Positions 24,860-33,206 of a stretch of 64,000 nt of DNA are shown piece by piece. This stretch comes from Chloroflexota bacterium (GTDB lineage: Bacteria > Chloroflexota > Limnocylindria > Limnocylindrales > CSP1-4), in NCBI GenBank assembly GCA_015478725.1, contig JADMIG010000015.1, positions 1 to 64,000 on the forward strand, given 5' to 3'. The position numbers and the translations under genes are program-made. Numbering within the stretch: the stretch's first letter is position 1; each line of letters starts with the position of its first letter. The notes beneath the pieces were generated by a model. That model was not told the DNA's origin. It was given only the letters and a program-made list of their open reading frames with translations, and did no database searches.

Positions 24860-26707
24860 TCAGGGGCAGCTGATCGACGTCGGCGGATCCTCGAAAGTGA
24901 GGCCGATGGACATTCCGGGCGGCTCGCTCGACCCCGCGGCCGGCGTCTGGGCGACGACCTTGCCGGATGGAGGTCCGGAGAACGAACCGAGCGTGTATCC
25001 GTCCGCCGATATCGCCGCGGACGCCTCCGCGAATGTCTTGCAGCTGTAGTTCCCGACCGTCCCGAAGGTGGGCGTCGGCTGCGGGGTGGCGGTCGGCGGA
25101 GGCGTGGGGGCCGTCGTCGGTGTGGGTGACGGTGGGATCGTCGGCGTCGGCGATTCACTCGGACTCGGCGCTGGGCTCGTCGCTGGCCCGGTCGAGACGA
25201 CGTAGTTGACGCTCGTCCCTCGCGACACCTGGATCCCCGCGCGTGGGTCCTGACTGACCACCGAGCCGGCCGGGATGATGGTGTCCGATACCACCGACCG
25301 CGTCCCGACGGTGAGATTGTCCGCGACGATCGCCTGGAGGGCGGCGGATTCCGGTTGGGCTCGAAGATCGGGGACGGCGACGGTCGCGCCGGGCGCCGCG
25401 ATCGTCACGTTGACGACCTGGCCCTTCGCGACGACGGTGCCGATCGGAATGTCCTGGGACAGGATCGTGTTCGGCGGCTGGTTGCTCGTCGAATCCGTCC
25501 TGTTCCTCACGAGACTCAGGCCGAGGGCGATCGCCTGGCCGTTCGCGGTGTCGAACAGCTCGCCGGTGAACTGGGGGACGGTCACCTGCGACGTCGTGAC
25601 CGCCGGTGTCGCACTGAGGACGCGGAACACGATGAACGCCACGAGCGCGAGGACCGCGAGGCCGAGGAGCCCGGCGACCCACGGCCATGGCCCGCCACGA
25701 CGATCGTCATCGTCCGGGTCGTCATCGACGATCGCGGCCGGCCCACCTCGCGGGCTCCGGGACGCCGTGGCACCGGGAGGCGACACGAGCGGGCCGGCGA
25801 GCGGGCGGGCGAGCGCGACCGGCAAGACCACCGTCGGCGAGTCCGACGTGACCGCCGATGCGGCTGCGGCGATCGGCGCCGCCGATCCCGCGAGGAAGGC
25901 CTCGAGCGCGTCGGCCATCGCCGCCGCGGACGGGAAGCGGTCCGCGGGATCACGTTCGAGCGCACGTCGGTCCAGCGCGGCGATCGACGCCGGGATGCCG
26001 GACATGACGGCCGACGGATCCGGCGTGGGGCCCTGGAGTCGGGCCACCGCGATCGCCGCCGCACCGTCGCCCTCGAATGGGCGACGGCCGGTGAGGGCTT
26101 CGTAGAGGACGATGCCGAGCGAGAAGATGTCCGACGCCGCGGTCGTCTGCTCGCCGCGCGCCTGCTCGGGACTGAAGTAGTGGACCGAGCCCAGGGTCAG
26201 GCCGGGCAGCGTCATCTGGGCCTCGGCGATCGCGCGGGCGATCCCGAAGTCGGTGACCTTCACCCGGCCGTCCGTCGCGACGAGGATGTTGCCGGGCTTC
26301 ACGTCGCGGTGGACGATGCCCCGGGCATGGGCGGCGGAAAGGGCCCGTGCGACCTCGGCCGTGAGACGCGCCGCCTGCCGGACGCCGAGCGGCCCGTTGC
26401 GCCGGATGATCGTCGCGAGATCCTCGCCGTCGACGAGCTCCATGACGATGTACGGGCCGTGCTCGTCCTGGCCGAAGTCGTAGACGGACACGATGTTCGG
26501 ATCGTTGAGCGACGCGGCCGCCTGTGCCTCGTGGCGGAAGCGAACGCCGAAATCCGGGTCGCGACCGTACTCGGGCCGGAGGACCTTCACCGCGACATCC
26601 CGGTCGAGCTGGGAGTCGTGCGCGCGGTAGATCGTCGCCATCCCGCCTTGGCCCAGGAGCTCCATGAGCCGATATCGTCCGCCGAGGACGCTGCCGATCT
26701 CCGCCAA
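24860..26707 (-). CDS. PknB/StkP-type Ser/Thr protein kinase with PASTA domains
   Basis: A 615-aa transmembrane kinase. The catalytic domain (about 10-275) has GQGGMA (19-24), Lys41 (VAVKVL), HRDVKPGN (Asp135), DFG (153-155) and SPEQARGE, all catalytic residues intact. A disordered acidic linker leads to one helix (about 341-363). The exterior carries two PASTA repeats (VTVPQFTGEL..., VAVPDLRAQ...), a Thr/Pro/Ser-rich stretch (about 510-550), and a diverged third module with two Cys (YSCKTF and ISCP). Such kinases sense muropeptides and regulate growth or cell wall synthesis. It starts at TTG 26707 with GGAGAG 8 nt upstream, and TACGAT at 26752-26757 is a possible -10. No dedicated phosphatase or penicillin-binding-protein neighbour is here. 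Confidence 0.93.
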   Translation of the reverse strand: MAEIGSVLGGRYRLMELLGQGGMATIYRAHDSQLDRDVAVKVLRPEYGRDPDFGVRFRHEAQAAASLNDPNIVSVYDFGQDEHGPYIVMELVDGEDLATIIRRNGPLGVRQAARLTAEVARALSAAHARGIVHRDVKPGNILVATDGRVKVTDFGIARAIAEAQMTLPGLTLGSVHYFSPEQARGEQTTAASDIFSLGIVLYEALTGRRPFEGDGAAAIAVARLQGPTPDPSAVMSGIPASIAALDRRALERDPADRFPSAAAMADALEAFLAGSAAPIAAAASAVTSDSPTVVLPVALARPLAGPLVSPPGATASRSPRGGPAAIVDDDPDDDDRRGGPWPWVAGLLGLAVLALVAFIVFRVLSATPAVTTSQVTVPQFTGELFDTANGQAIALGLSLVRNRTDSTSNQPPNTILSQDIPIGTVVAKGQVVNVTIAAPGATVAVPDLRAQPESAALQAIVADNLTVGTRSVVSDTIIPAGSVVSQDPRAGIQVSRGTSVNYVVSTGPATSPAPSPSESPTPTIPPSPTPTTAPTPPPTATPQPTPTFGTVGNYSCKTFAEASAAISADGYTLGSFSGPPSGKVVAQTPAAGSSEPPGMSIGLTFEDPPTSISCP

Positions 26708-26891
26708 GTGGTCGTCTCTCCGTGGTGGGCGTGCGCTCAGGTGGCGCCCGCATCGTACCGTACGGCCACTGTCCGACCGGATGGCCCGCTCTCGACGGAC
26801 GAGCGCCGCTCGCCGTGACGCGTTCGGCGGCTACCCGCGATCGGGCGAGGCGCATCCCACTTCGATCCGGACGCTCGCCCGGCGCCTTCGG

Positions 26892-27770
26892 TCAGGGGTC
26901 GAGGGTTCGGAGGTAGTCGCGGAACTCCGGACCGAGATCCGGTCGCGCCATGGCGAGCTCGACGGACGCCTTGAGCCAGCCCATCGTGGTCCCCGCGTCG
27001 TATCTCGTCCCCTCGAACTCGTAGGCGTAGACCGGCTGCTCGGCCATGAGCGCCTCGATCGCGTCGGTGAGCTGGATCTCGCCGCCTGCACCCCGCTGCG
27101 TCTGCTCGAGCTTGTCGAAGATCTTCGGCGTGAGCACGTAGCGGCCGATGATCGCGAGGTTCGAAGGTGCCTCGCCGGGGGGCGGTTTCTCGATGACGGC
27201 GCCCACCCGATGGAGCCGGCCATGGTCGAGCTCGTCGCCTGCCGGCTCGGGCCGGATGACCCCGTATCGATCCGTCTGATCGGGCGGGACCTCCATGACC
27301 GCGATGACCGAGGCATGGGTCTCGTTGTAGGCCTGGATGAGCTGGCCGATGCACGGTCGGTCGCCGACCACGACGTCGTCCGAGAGGATCACCGCGAACG
27401 GCTCGTGGCCGACGAGTTCCTTCGCCATCAGGACGGCATGGCCGAGTCCGAGCTGCTCCTTCTGGCGGACATACGCGACCTGGGCGAGGTCGGTGATGTG
27501 CCGGATCCGGCGGAGCATCTCGACGTCGCCGCGCTCCTCGAGGAGGTGCTCGAGCTCGAACGAGAGGTCGAAATGGTCCTCGATCGCCCGCTTCTGGCTC
27601 GACGTGACGATGATGACCTGCTCGATGCCGGCGGCGACGGCCTCTTCGACCGCGTACTGGATGACCGGCTTGTCGACGAGCGGCAGCATCTCCTTCGGCT
27701 GCGCCTTCGTCGCGGGCAGGAACCTGGTCCCCCAGCCCGCGGCGGGGAAGACGGCTTTCCGGATGCGCAT
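26892..27770 (-). CDS. galU: UTP--glucose-1-phosphate uridylyltransferase
   Basis: A 292-aa GalU making UDP-glucose for envelope glycans. It shows the nucleotide-binding FPAAGWGTRFLPATKAQPKEMLPLVDKPVIQY at the N-terminus, LGLGHAVL, the metal Asp region ILSDDVVVG, EKPPPGEAPSN, GRYVLTP and the end-motif GTRYDAGTTMGWL. The ATG at 27770 starts the family; the frame is open to 27989. The promoter appears to be its own (TATACT at 27813-27808 on the minus strand, about 38 nt before the ATG) with an overlapping palindrome. Confidence 0.95.
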   Translation of the reverse strand: MRIRKAVFPAAGWGTRFLPATKAQPKEMLPLVDKPVIQYAVEEAVAAGIEQVIIVTSSQKRAIEDHFDLSFELEHLLEERGDVEMLRRIRHITDLAQVAYVRQKEQLGLGHAVLMAKELVGHEPFAVILSDDVVVGDRPCIGQLIQAYNETHASVIAVMEVPPDQTDRYGVIRPEPAGDELDHGRLHRVGAVIEKPPPGEAPSNLAIIGRYVLTPKIFDKLEQTQRGAGGEIQLTDAIEALMAEQPVYAYEFEGTRYDAGTTMGWLKASVELAMARPDLGPEFRDYLRTLDP

Positions 27771-27807
27771 CGGACCTCGGGAGGTGGGGTCGACGGAGTC
27801 GCCGGCA

Positions 27808-27836
27808 AGTATACCCGGGGGTCGTCGGACGACCCC
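27808..27836 (-). promoter_or_regulatory. galU promoter -10 (TATACT) with adjacent 19-bp palindrome
   Basis: On the minus strand TATACT (27813-27808) is a good -10. The 17-nt spacer and the -35 position coincide with a perfect palindrome of 9-bp arms about one central base (27818-27836, GGGGTCGTC/GACGACCCC). It could be an operator for galU or a hairpin ending the upstream membrane-protein transcript (stop at 27859). Confidence 0.5.
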
Positions 27837-27858
27837 GATCGGCAGCCGAGCCGGCGTG

Positions 27859-28935
27859 TCAGCGCTCCGAGGTCGCCGATTCCTCCGTCGCGGGATTGCT
27901 CCGCTCCTGCCGGCTCGTCGCGATTCGCAGCCCCGTGAACGGGACGCGGATCTCGCGGAAGACCTCGATCGAGACGAGGAATCCCGCAAGCAGGAGGAGC
28001 ACCGCGACGAGCTTCCCCGCCTGGAAGAGCTCCGTCGACCCGAACCGGTTCAGGGTGTCCGTGCTGCTCGCGACGAGGGCGCCGAGCGCGATGAGGATCG
28101 TCGCCGGCACGCGCGAATGGAGCCGGCCATGGAGGAGCGCATCGATCGCGCCCGGGAGCGACGCCACGAAATTGACGACGATCGCCACGGGCGCGATGAG
28201 GAGATTGAAGAGGAATTCGTCTCCCTTCTGCCCCGGGTCGAGCGAGTAGGCGAGGACACGGCGCTTCGGCATGAAGACATACGCCGAGAAGAGGGCGCCG
28301 AGGATGAGCGCCAGGCCGCCGGTGATGTTGAGGAACGGGGTCAGCAGTCGGATCGAACCCGGAAGGGCGGTCCCGGTGGGGATGTTCGTCAGCGGGTCCA
28401 GGCTGTAGCCGGGAGCCGGGAGCGCCGTCACCGCCATGAGCCCGACGCTGAGGACCGTCGCTCCCACGACGCCGATCGCGGCAATGCGCGGCCAGGCCCG
28501 ATCGCTGAAATAGGACTCGAAGGCCACGGCCACGGCAAGGCCGAGGCCGGCGACGAGGTAGACGGCGGGCGCGACGCCCGACCCCGGGTACTCGTACTTG
28601 GCCTGGGTGAGGATCGTGAAGACCCCGGCAAGGAGCAGACATGCCGCGTACGTGTAGGAGAACCGGGTCCGGGCGAGGAGGAAGGCGGTCCCGAGACCGA
28701 GCCAGCCGGCCGCCCAGATCGCTCCGGTGAGATACCAGAGCCGGTAGAGCAGCTCGTTCCACCCGGCCGCACCGGCGATGGCCTCACAGCCGGACGCGAC
28801 CGCGAAGAAGACCATCCCCACGGCCCAGACCGCCTGGAACGTCTTGCGCCGCTCACGCCATTGATCGATGAGGGCAAGCGCGAAGAGGGCGGCCACGAGC
28901 GCCGTGATCGCCGGGAGCAGGATGGTGAGCTTCAC
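27859..28935 (-). CDS. Polytopic membrane protein of unknown function
   Basis: A 358-aa protein with about nine or ten hydrophobic helices, starting ILLPAITALVAALFALALI and continuing AVGMVFFAVASG, GAIWAAGWLGLGTAFLLA, AACLLLAGVFTIL, YLVAGLGLAVAVAF, IAAIGVVGATVLSVGLMAV, LNITGGLALILGALFSAYVF and later segments, with a hydrophilic C-tail. No catalytic motif recognised. The alternating short loops with Arg/Trp resemble 7TM-type or histidine-kinase N-terminal sensor modules, but there is no output domain. It follows the small Cys protein by 24 nt, so they are likely co-transcribed. Confidence 0.7.
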   Translation of the reverse strand: MKLTILLPAITALVAALFALALIDQWRERRKTFQAVWAVGMVFFAVASGCEAIAGAAGWNELLYRLWYLTGAIWAAGWLGLGTAFLLARTRFSYTYAACLLLAGVFTILTQAKYEYPGSGVAPAVYLVAGLGLAVAVAFESYFSDRAWPRIAAIGVVGATVLSVGLMAVTALPAPGYSLDPLTNIPTGTALPGSIRLLTPFLNITGGLALILGALFSAYVFMPKRRVLAYSLDPGQKGDEFLFNLLIAPVAIVVNFVASLPGAIDALLHGRLHSRVPATILIALGALVASSTDTLNRFGSTELFQAGKLVAVLLLLAGFLVSIEVFREIRVPFTGLRIATSRQERSNPATEESATSER

Positions 28936-28959
28936 GATCGACCCTCGGCCCGTCGGGCG

Positions 28960-29313
28960 TCAGGCCGGCACGAACTCGTGCGCGTCCCGATGGAAACCGT
29001 CGCACAGGCCCCATCGTTCGTCCGACCCTGGGATCCGGACCGGCCGCATGATCTCGCGAACGCGCCCGCGCCGGCAGAAGAGGTGGCCGCGCCGCCCCAT
29101 CCACGCGCGGACACACGCCTCGTTCGAATGAAACTGGAAGGGGCCGGGATTGAGGGCCGGCCGCTCGGACCAGTCGGCGGGCCGCTCGGTCGCGACGATG
29201 TCGAGGAGGTTGATCCGCCACGGCGTGCCATCGATGAGCCCGCGACAGCCGTCGCACCGCCGCGCGACGGTGTCCGTGACGATCGTCCGGATCGAGACAC
29301 CCATCAGCTCCAT
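28960..29313 (-). CDS. Small CxxC protein of unknown function
   Basis: A 117-aa cytoplasmic protein. RRCDGCRGLIDGTPWRINLLD looks like half of a zinc-binding site, with further Cys in SNEACVRAWM, HLFCRR and WGLCDGF completing a possible metal site. The ATG at 29313 (or 29304) was chosen because TACGCT lies 7 nt before it; the longer frame to 29445 looks non-coding. First gene of a two-gene unit with the polytopic membrane protein. Confidence 0.6.
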   Translation of the reverse strand: MELMGVSIRTIVTDTVARRCDGCRGLIDGTPWRINLLDIVATERPADWSERPALNPGPFQFHSNEACVRAWMGRRGHLFCRRGRVREIMRPVRIPGSDERWGLCDGFHRDAHEFVPA

Positions 29314-29320
29314 CGGGCGT

Positions 29321-29326
29321 AGCGTA
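29321..29326 (-). promoter_or_regulatory. Predicted -10 hexamer (TACGCT), leaderless CxxC-protein gene
   Basis: On the minus strand TACGCT, 7 nt, then ATG 29313. No Shine-Dalgarno is present. Confidence 0.5.
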
Positions 29327-29368
29327 CCAAACGTCCGGGTGGTGGTCCCAAGGGGCCGCGGGGACCCG

Positions 29369-30196
29369 CTATCGGCGGAGGTAGCCCGGCAGGGCGAGCT
29401 CTGGGCCACGCCACGGGGAGACCTCGGTGGTGGACCAGCGCCCATAGAAGTTCAGGAAGTGGAGCCCGCTCGCGAGGAGCACGTCGCGCGCGACCGGCAG
29501 GTGGTCGGCGTCGATCCGAACACCGACGACGGTGCGCCCATCGAGCAGCGCCGCCTCGTACGCCCGAAAGTCGGGCGTCTGATCCATCGTCGTGAACTGG
29601 ATCATCCGGACGAGCCGGGACAGCGGACCCGGCCTCGCCCCGAGTCGCTCGAATTGCTCGCCCCCGGGTCCGCCGATCACGACCACCCCGGAGGCGGGGA
29701 GGCCAGCGCCCGCCAGCGCCGCAACCCCCGCCGCGACCTCGGTCTTCGTGTCGGCGATGGCGAGGAGGTAGTTCGTCGGGTAGGTGATGGATCCCGCTCC
29801 GCGCGACGGTCCCGCGCGGACCGCGCCGACCGGACTCGCCGAGGATGCGCCAGCCGCGTCCGCGATCGACGATTCCAGGGGAGGCCCGCAATCCGTCGTC
29901 GTGGCGGCGAGTCCGGCGGCTCGCTCGATCGCCTCACCTGCGAGGAGGCCGACCGCTGTTCCCGCCAGGCCGCCGACGGCCGCGCCGATCGGTCCCGCGA
30001 CGGCCGTACCGATGGCGAGTCCGGCTGCCATGCCGAGGCCCGTCTCCACGGCCTCGAAGATCCGGTCCTCCACGGGCCGGCCCATGATGATGCCCGGTTC
30101 GCCGGCCTCGCCGGCACGCTCCGGCTCGCCGGGGATCGGCAGCCGCCGCCCGGCTGCGGTCCCGGGGGGCTCGGGCGACAACGACGACTGCGGCAT
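29369..30196 (-). CDS. Glycine-zipper-containing protein of unknown function
   Basis: About 275 aa. Residues ~45-85 (GLGMAAGLAIGTAVAGPIGAAVGGLAGTAVGLLAGEAIE) form a Gly/Ala-rich hydrophobic stretch of the glycine-zipper kind, usually membrane-interacting. The C-terminal ~140 residues (TNYLLAIADTKTEVAAGVAALAGAGLPASGVVVIGG onward) look like a compact alpha/beta domain that may be related to YflT-like stress modules. The start is ATG 30196; TTG 30205 is also possible. No Shine-Dalgarno visible. No operon partners. Confidence 0.6.
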   Translation of the reverse strand: MPQSSLSPEPPGTAAGRRLPIPGEPERAGEAGEPGIIMGRPVEDRIFEAVETGLGMAAGLAIGTAVAGPIGAAVGGLAGTAVGLLAGEAIERAAGLAATTTDCGPPLESSIADAAGASSASPVGAVRAGPSRGAGSITYPTNYLLAIADTKTEVAAGVAALAGAGLPASGVVVIGGPGGEQFERLGARPGPLSRLVRMIQFTTMDQTPDFRAYEAALLDGRTVVGVRIDADHLPVARDVLLASGLHFLNFYGRWSTTEVSPWRGPELALPGYLRR

Positions 30197-30346
30197 GGTT
30201 GCCAACGATCGAACGCCACCGTGAAGGGTTTGGCGAGTGCCAAATGGCCCCTCTCCGCCGGTGGGCGACCGCCCGACGATCGGCTGCGAACCCCCCGGTC
30301 GCCGGGGAGCCCGCGCGGGCGGATCAGGCGCGGCTTCGGTGGCCGG

Positions 30347-31105
30347 TCACAACCAGCGGGCCTGCGTCCCCGATGACGAGCTCGGGGCCGTAGTGGCATC
30401 GCCGGCGTACCGGGCGACGAACGATTCCCAGACCTTGGATCCGGCCCGGTACGAGTAATAGGCGACGCCTTGGGCGTTCGTCTTCACGCTCGTGTGCGGC
30501 GAGAACGTCGTCCACCGCCCGTTGATCTTGCGGGAGAGCCAGATGCCGAGCGTCTTGCCGGCGAGCGCCGGCCGCGTCTGGAACCGGATGGTCACCCAGG
30601 CGCCACCCTTGACCACCTTGGTCGACGCCGCGAAGCCTGTCTGGGTACGGCCGACGGCTGTGTCGCTGGCGATGGCGAGCGCAGCCTTCGCGCCGCTGCC
30701 GATCGGGAAGGTGCCGCTCGTGGCGGCGGTCAGGCCGCGGCTCGTGGCGATGAGGGTGTAACCGCTGCCCGGGTGGTTGATCGAGAGGTTGCTGAACGTG
30801 GCGATGCCGTGGACGGCAGCGACGGTGAGCCTGCCCGACAGCGTCCCGCCGCCCGGGTTCGTCCCGATCGCGAGGGTCACGCTCGCCGAGCTCGCGGTGG
30901 CGACGTTGCCGCCCGCATCCTCGATCCTGACCGTGACCGGCGGGCTGATCGGTGCGCCGGCCGCCGTGCTCGTGGGTTGCACACCGAAGGCGAGTCGGGC
31001 AACCGGGCCAACGACGACCGCACCGGCCGCCGCCGGGAGCAGCGACGCGAGGAGCGCCGCGCCGGCAAGGGCACCGACGAGGCGCCGTCCAAGTGGAAGG
31101 TTCAT
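30347..31105 (-). CDS. Secreted Ig-like domain protein
   Basis: A 252-aa exported protein. The signal peptide MNLPLGRRLVGALAGAALLASLLPAAAGA is cleaved near residue 29. One module (about 35-125: ARLAFGVQPTSTAAG...) is a Big/invasin-like Ig repeat common in surface proteins of GC-rich soil bacteria. The C-terminal ~110 residues (KVVKGGAWVTIRFQTRP..., GIWLSRKINGRWT) form a second beta-rich module. The ATG at 31105 has AGAGG 8 nt upstream; the frame runs to 31366 without plausible coding. A structural or adhesive role is likely. Confidence 0.75.
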   Translation of the reverse strand: MNLPLGRRLVGALAGAALLASLLPAAAGAVVVGPVARLAFGVQPTSTAAGAPISPPVTVRIEDAGGNVATASSASVTLAIGTNPGGGTLSGRLTVAAVHGIATFSNLSINHPGSGYTLIATSRGLTAATSGTFPIGSGAKAALAIASDTAVGRTQTGFAASTKVVKGGAWVTIRFQTRPALAGKTLGIWLSRKINGRWTTFSPHTSVKTNAQGVAYYSYRAGSKVWESFVARYAGDATTAPSSSSGTQARWL

Positions 31106-31423
31106 GGCGATACCTCTACGGGATGAGAAGCGCCGCGAGGCGCAGTGAATGGCCGTGGCCGCCACCGCTGACGACCGGATGGTCACGATCGTCCCACGGG
31201 TCCATGAGCGGACCGTGAATCTCTGGTGACCACGGCGCGACCGGGCGCGATCGTCGCCGGACGCTGCTCGCTCCACCAGCTGCATGGCCAGCCGGACAGA
31301 AGACGCCGGTCGTGGCGATGGAGCCATTCGGCAGGGTCTCTTGGGGCCGAACGAGGGAGTAGTCACGGCCCGCCGTGGGCTAGCTTGGCCGTTGCCCGAT
31401 CGGTTTGGTCACCAGGAGCCTCA
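31106..31423. other. Divergent promoter region, Ig-like protein and cupredoxin genes
   Basis: 318 bp without a credible gene. It contains the RBS of the minus gene (near 31113) and AGGAG (31413-31417), 6 nt before the cupredoxin ATG. I could not identify convincing -35/-10 pairs. Confidence 0.4.
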
Positions 31424-31942
31424 ATGCGCGATGGACGAGCATCCCTCGGACGCCTGGCAGCGATCTTCGCCAGCGCGATCGTGCTGATCGGCGGGTGCTC
31501 CGGAGCGGGCGGGTCGGCGACGATGACCGATCCGACCATCGCGGCGACCTCCGCCCCCAGCCTCTCCGGAGCCGGCGGAGGGTCGGCCACACCCCAGGTC
31601 TCGGCCGACGCCACCCTCTCGCCCGGTTCCCCCAGCGCCTCGGCAGGCGCCGACGGGAGCGGTGTCGTCATCATCACGGCGAAGGATGTTGCGTTCGTGC
31701 CGACGCAGGTGAACGTGCCGGCCGGGAAACCCTTCACCATCCGGTTCGAGAATCAGGACCCCGTGCCTCACAACGTGGCCATCTTCCGGGGCGCCGACGC
31801 CTCGGGCACGCAGCTCTTCCGGGGCGAGATCTTCGCCGGGCCGCGGACCGTCGACTACCGGGTACCGGCCCTGAAGCCCGGCAGCTACTTCTTCTACTGC
31901 GAAGTGCACCCCACCATGACCGGGACGATCACCACCAGGTGA
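31424..31942 (+). CDS. Cupredoxin-domain lipoprotein
   Basis: A 172-aa lipoprotein. The signal ends at lipobox IGGC (LIGGCSG), followed by a Ser/Ala/Gly-rich linker (about 27-80). The cupredoxin fold shows a complete type-1 copper set: His in VPHNVAIF and Cys, His and Met in YCEVHPTM. It resembles plastocyanin-like or CoxB-like soluble domains and should bind copper outside the membrane, for electron transfer or copper handling. The ATG at 31424 has AGGAG 6 nt upstream. The stop overlaps the GTG start of the next gene (GTGA), so the two are coupled. Confidence 0.88.
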   Translation: MRDGRASLGRLAAIFASAIVLIGGCSGAGGSATMTDPTIAATSAPSLSGAGGGSATPQVSADATLSPGSPSASAGADGSGVVIITAKDVAFVPTQVNVPAGKPFTIRFENQDPVPHNVAIFRGADASGTQLFRGEIFAGPRTVDYRVPALKPGSYFFYCEVHPTMTGTITTR

Positions 31943-33081
31943 AGGGCACCGCGCTCCGGATGGCCGGACCGCTCGTCGCGGTGGTTGTGGCAGTCGCCGC
32001 GTGCGGCTCGCCCGCTGCCGGGACCGCCACGCCGGGGGCCGCGGCTTCGAACCCGGCGTCGAGCCCGGCCACATCCCCTGGCGGCGGGAACGCGACGCCC
32101 ATCCCGAGCGTCACCGTCACGCCGTTCCCGGCCGGCAGCAACAGCGTCACGGTCACGCCGATCCCGGCCGGCAGCAACAGCGTCGCCGCGCCGTTCGCCG
32201 GCACGCTCCTCATCGCCGATCCTGGCAACGGCCGCCTCCTCGTCATCTCGAACAGCGGCCGGATCCTCTGGAAGTTCCCGGTTGCCGGGAGCCTGCCCAA
32301 GGGCCAGTCGTTCGCGGCGGACGACGCCGTGATCTCGCCGGATGGCAAGACGATCGTCGCCAACGACGGAATCCACCAGGTGATCGACCGGATCGACATC
32401 GCCACCCGGAAGGTGATCTGGCAGTACGGCACGTACGATCGGCCCGGCTCGGGGAAGGGCCAGCTCCACACGCCGGACAACGCCTTTCCCCTCGCCAACG
32501 GCGACATCAGGGTGGCCGACATCGTGAACTGCCGGATCCTCCAGATCGCCCCGGACAAGACGATCCGCCGGATGTGGGGGCGGACCGGCGTCTGCGTCCC
32601 GAACGCCCCGTACACCTACGGCGCACCGAACGGCGACACGCCGCTCCCCGACGGCGGCGTCCTCATCACCCAGATCCGGGGCTCGCGGGTCACCCGGCTC
32701 AACGCCGCCGGCAAGGTCATCTTCGACCTTCACGTCCCGCTCTACTACCCCTCCGACGCGCAGCTCGACGCGCGGGGGAACATCATCGTCGTCGACTACC
32801 ACAACCCCGGCGCGGTCATCTCCATCACCCCGCAGGGCCAGCTCCTCTGGCGCTATGCCCCGACGAGCGGCCCCGGCCGACTCAACCACCCGAGCCTCGC
32901 CACACCGCTGCCGAACGGACTCGTCTCGATCAACGACGACTTCCGCCACCGGATCGTGGTGATCGATCCACGGACCCTGCGGATCGTCTGGCAGTACGGC
33001 CAGACGGATCGTCCGGGGACGGCGCCGGGATACCTCAACAACCCCGACGGCCACCAGCCACTCCCGCCGGGCCTGTTCTGA
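31939..33081 (+). CDS. Beta-propeller (PQQ/NHL-like) lipoprotein
   Basis: About 380 aa. It starts at GTG 31939, which overlaps the cupredoxin stop. The signal ends at VAAC (lipobox), then a Thr/Pro/Ser linker contains a 36-bp duplication. The folded part has blades with repeated strands such as LLIADPGNGRLLVISNSGRILWKF, RKVIWQYGTYDRPG and RIVWQYGQTDRPG, as in PQQ-like or arylsulfotransferase-type propellers. No cofactor or catalytic residue was identified. The coupling suggests a paired envelope redox or binding role with the cupredoxin. Confidence 0.78.
   Translation: MKGTALRMAGPLVAVVVAVAACGSPAAGTATPGAAASNPASSPATSPGGGNATPIPSVTVTPFPAGSNSVTVTPIPAGSNSVAAPFAGTLLIADPGNGRLLVISNSGRILWKFPVAGSLPKGQSFAADDAVISPDGKTIVANDGIHQVIDRIDIATRKVIWQYGTYDRPGSGKGQLHTPDNAFPLANGDIRVADIVNCRILQIAPDKTIRRMWGRTGVCVPNAPYTYGAPNGDTPLPDGGVLITQIRGSRVTRLNAAGKVIFDLHVPLYYPSDAQLDARGNIIVVDYHNPGAVISITPQGQLLWRYAPTSGPGRLNHPSLATPLPNGLVSINDDFRHRIVVIDPRTLRIVWQYGQTDRPGTAPGYLNNPDGHQPLPPGLF
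32107..32178 (+). repeat. Two tandem 36-bp repeats in the propeller lipoprotein linker
   Basis: 32107-32142 and 32143-32178 are nearly identical (two differences seen), encoding SVTVTPFPAGSN and SVTVTPIPAGSN; a partial third unit (SVAAPF) follows. They lengthen the flexible linker between lipid anchor and propeller. Confidence 0.85.
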
Positions 33082-33206
33082 CCCCGCCGGGGGCGGACGA
33101 GGAGCGATTCCTCGCGCCGGGCCCAGGGCGCCACGGTCGGCTCGCCCATGAAGGCGATCTCGTCGCGGTCGATCCACAGCTCCGGGGCGGCGTCAACGGC
33201 CCGTCT

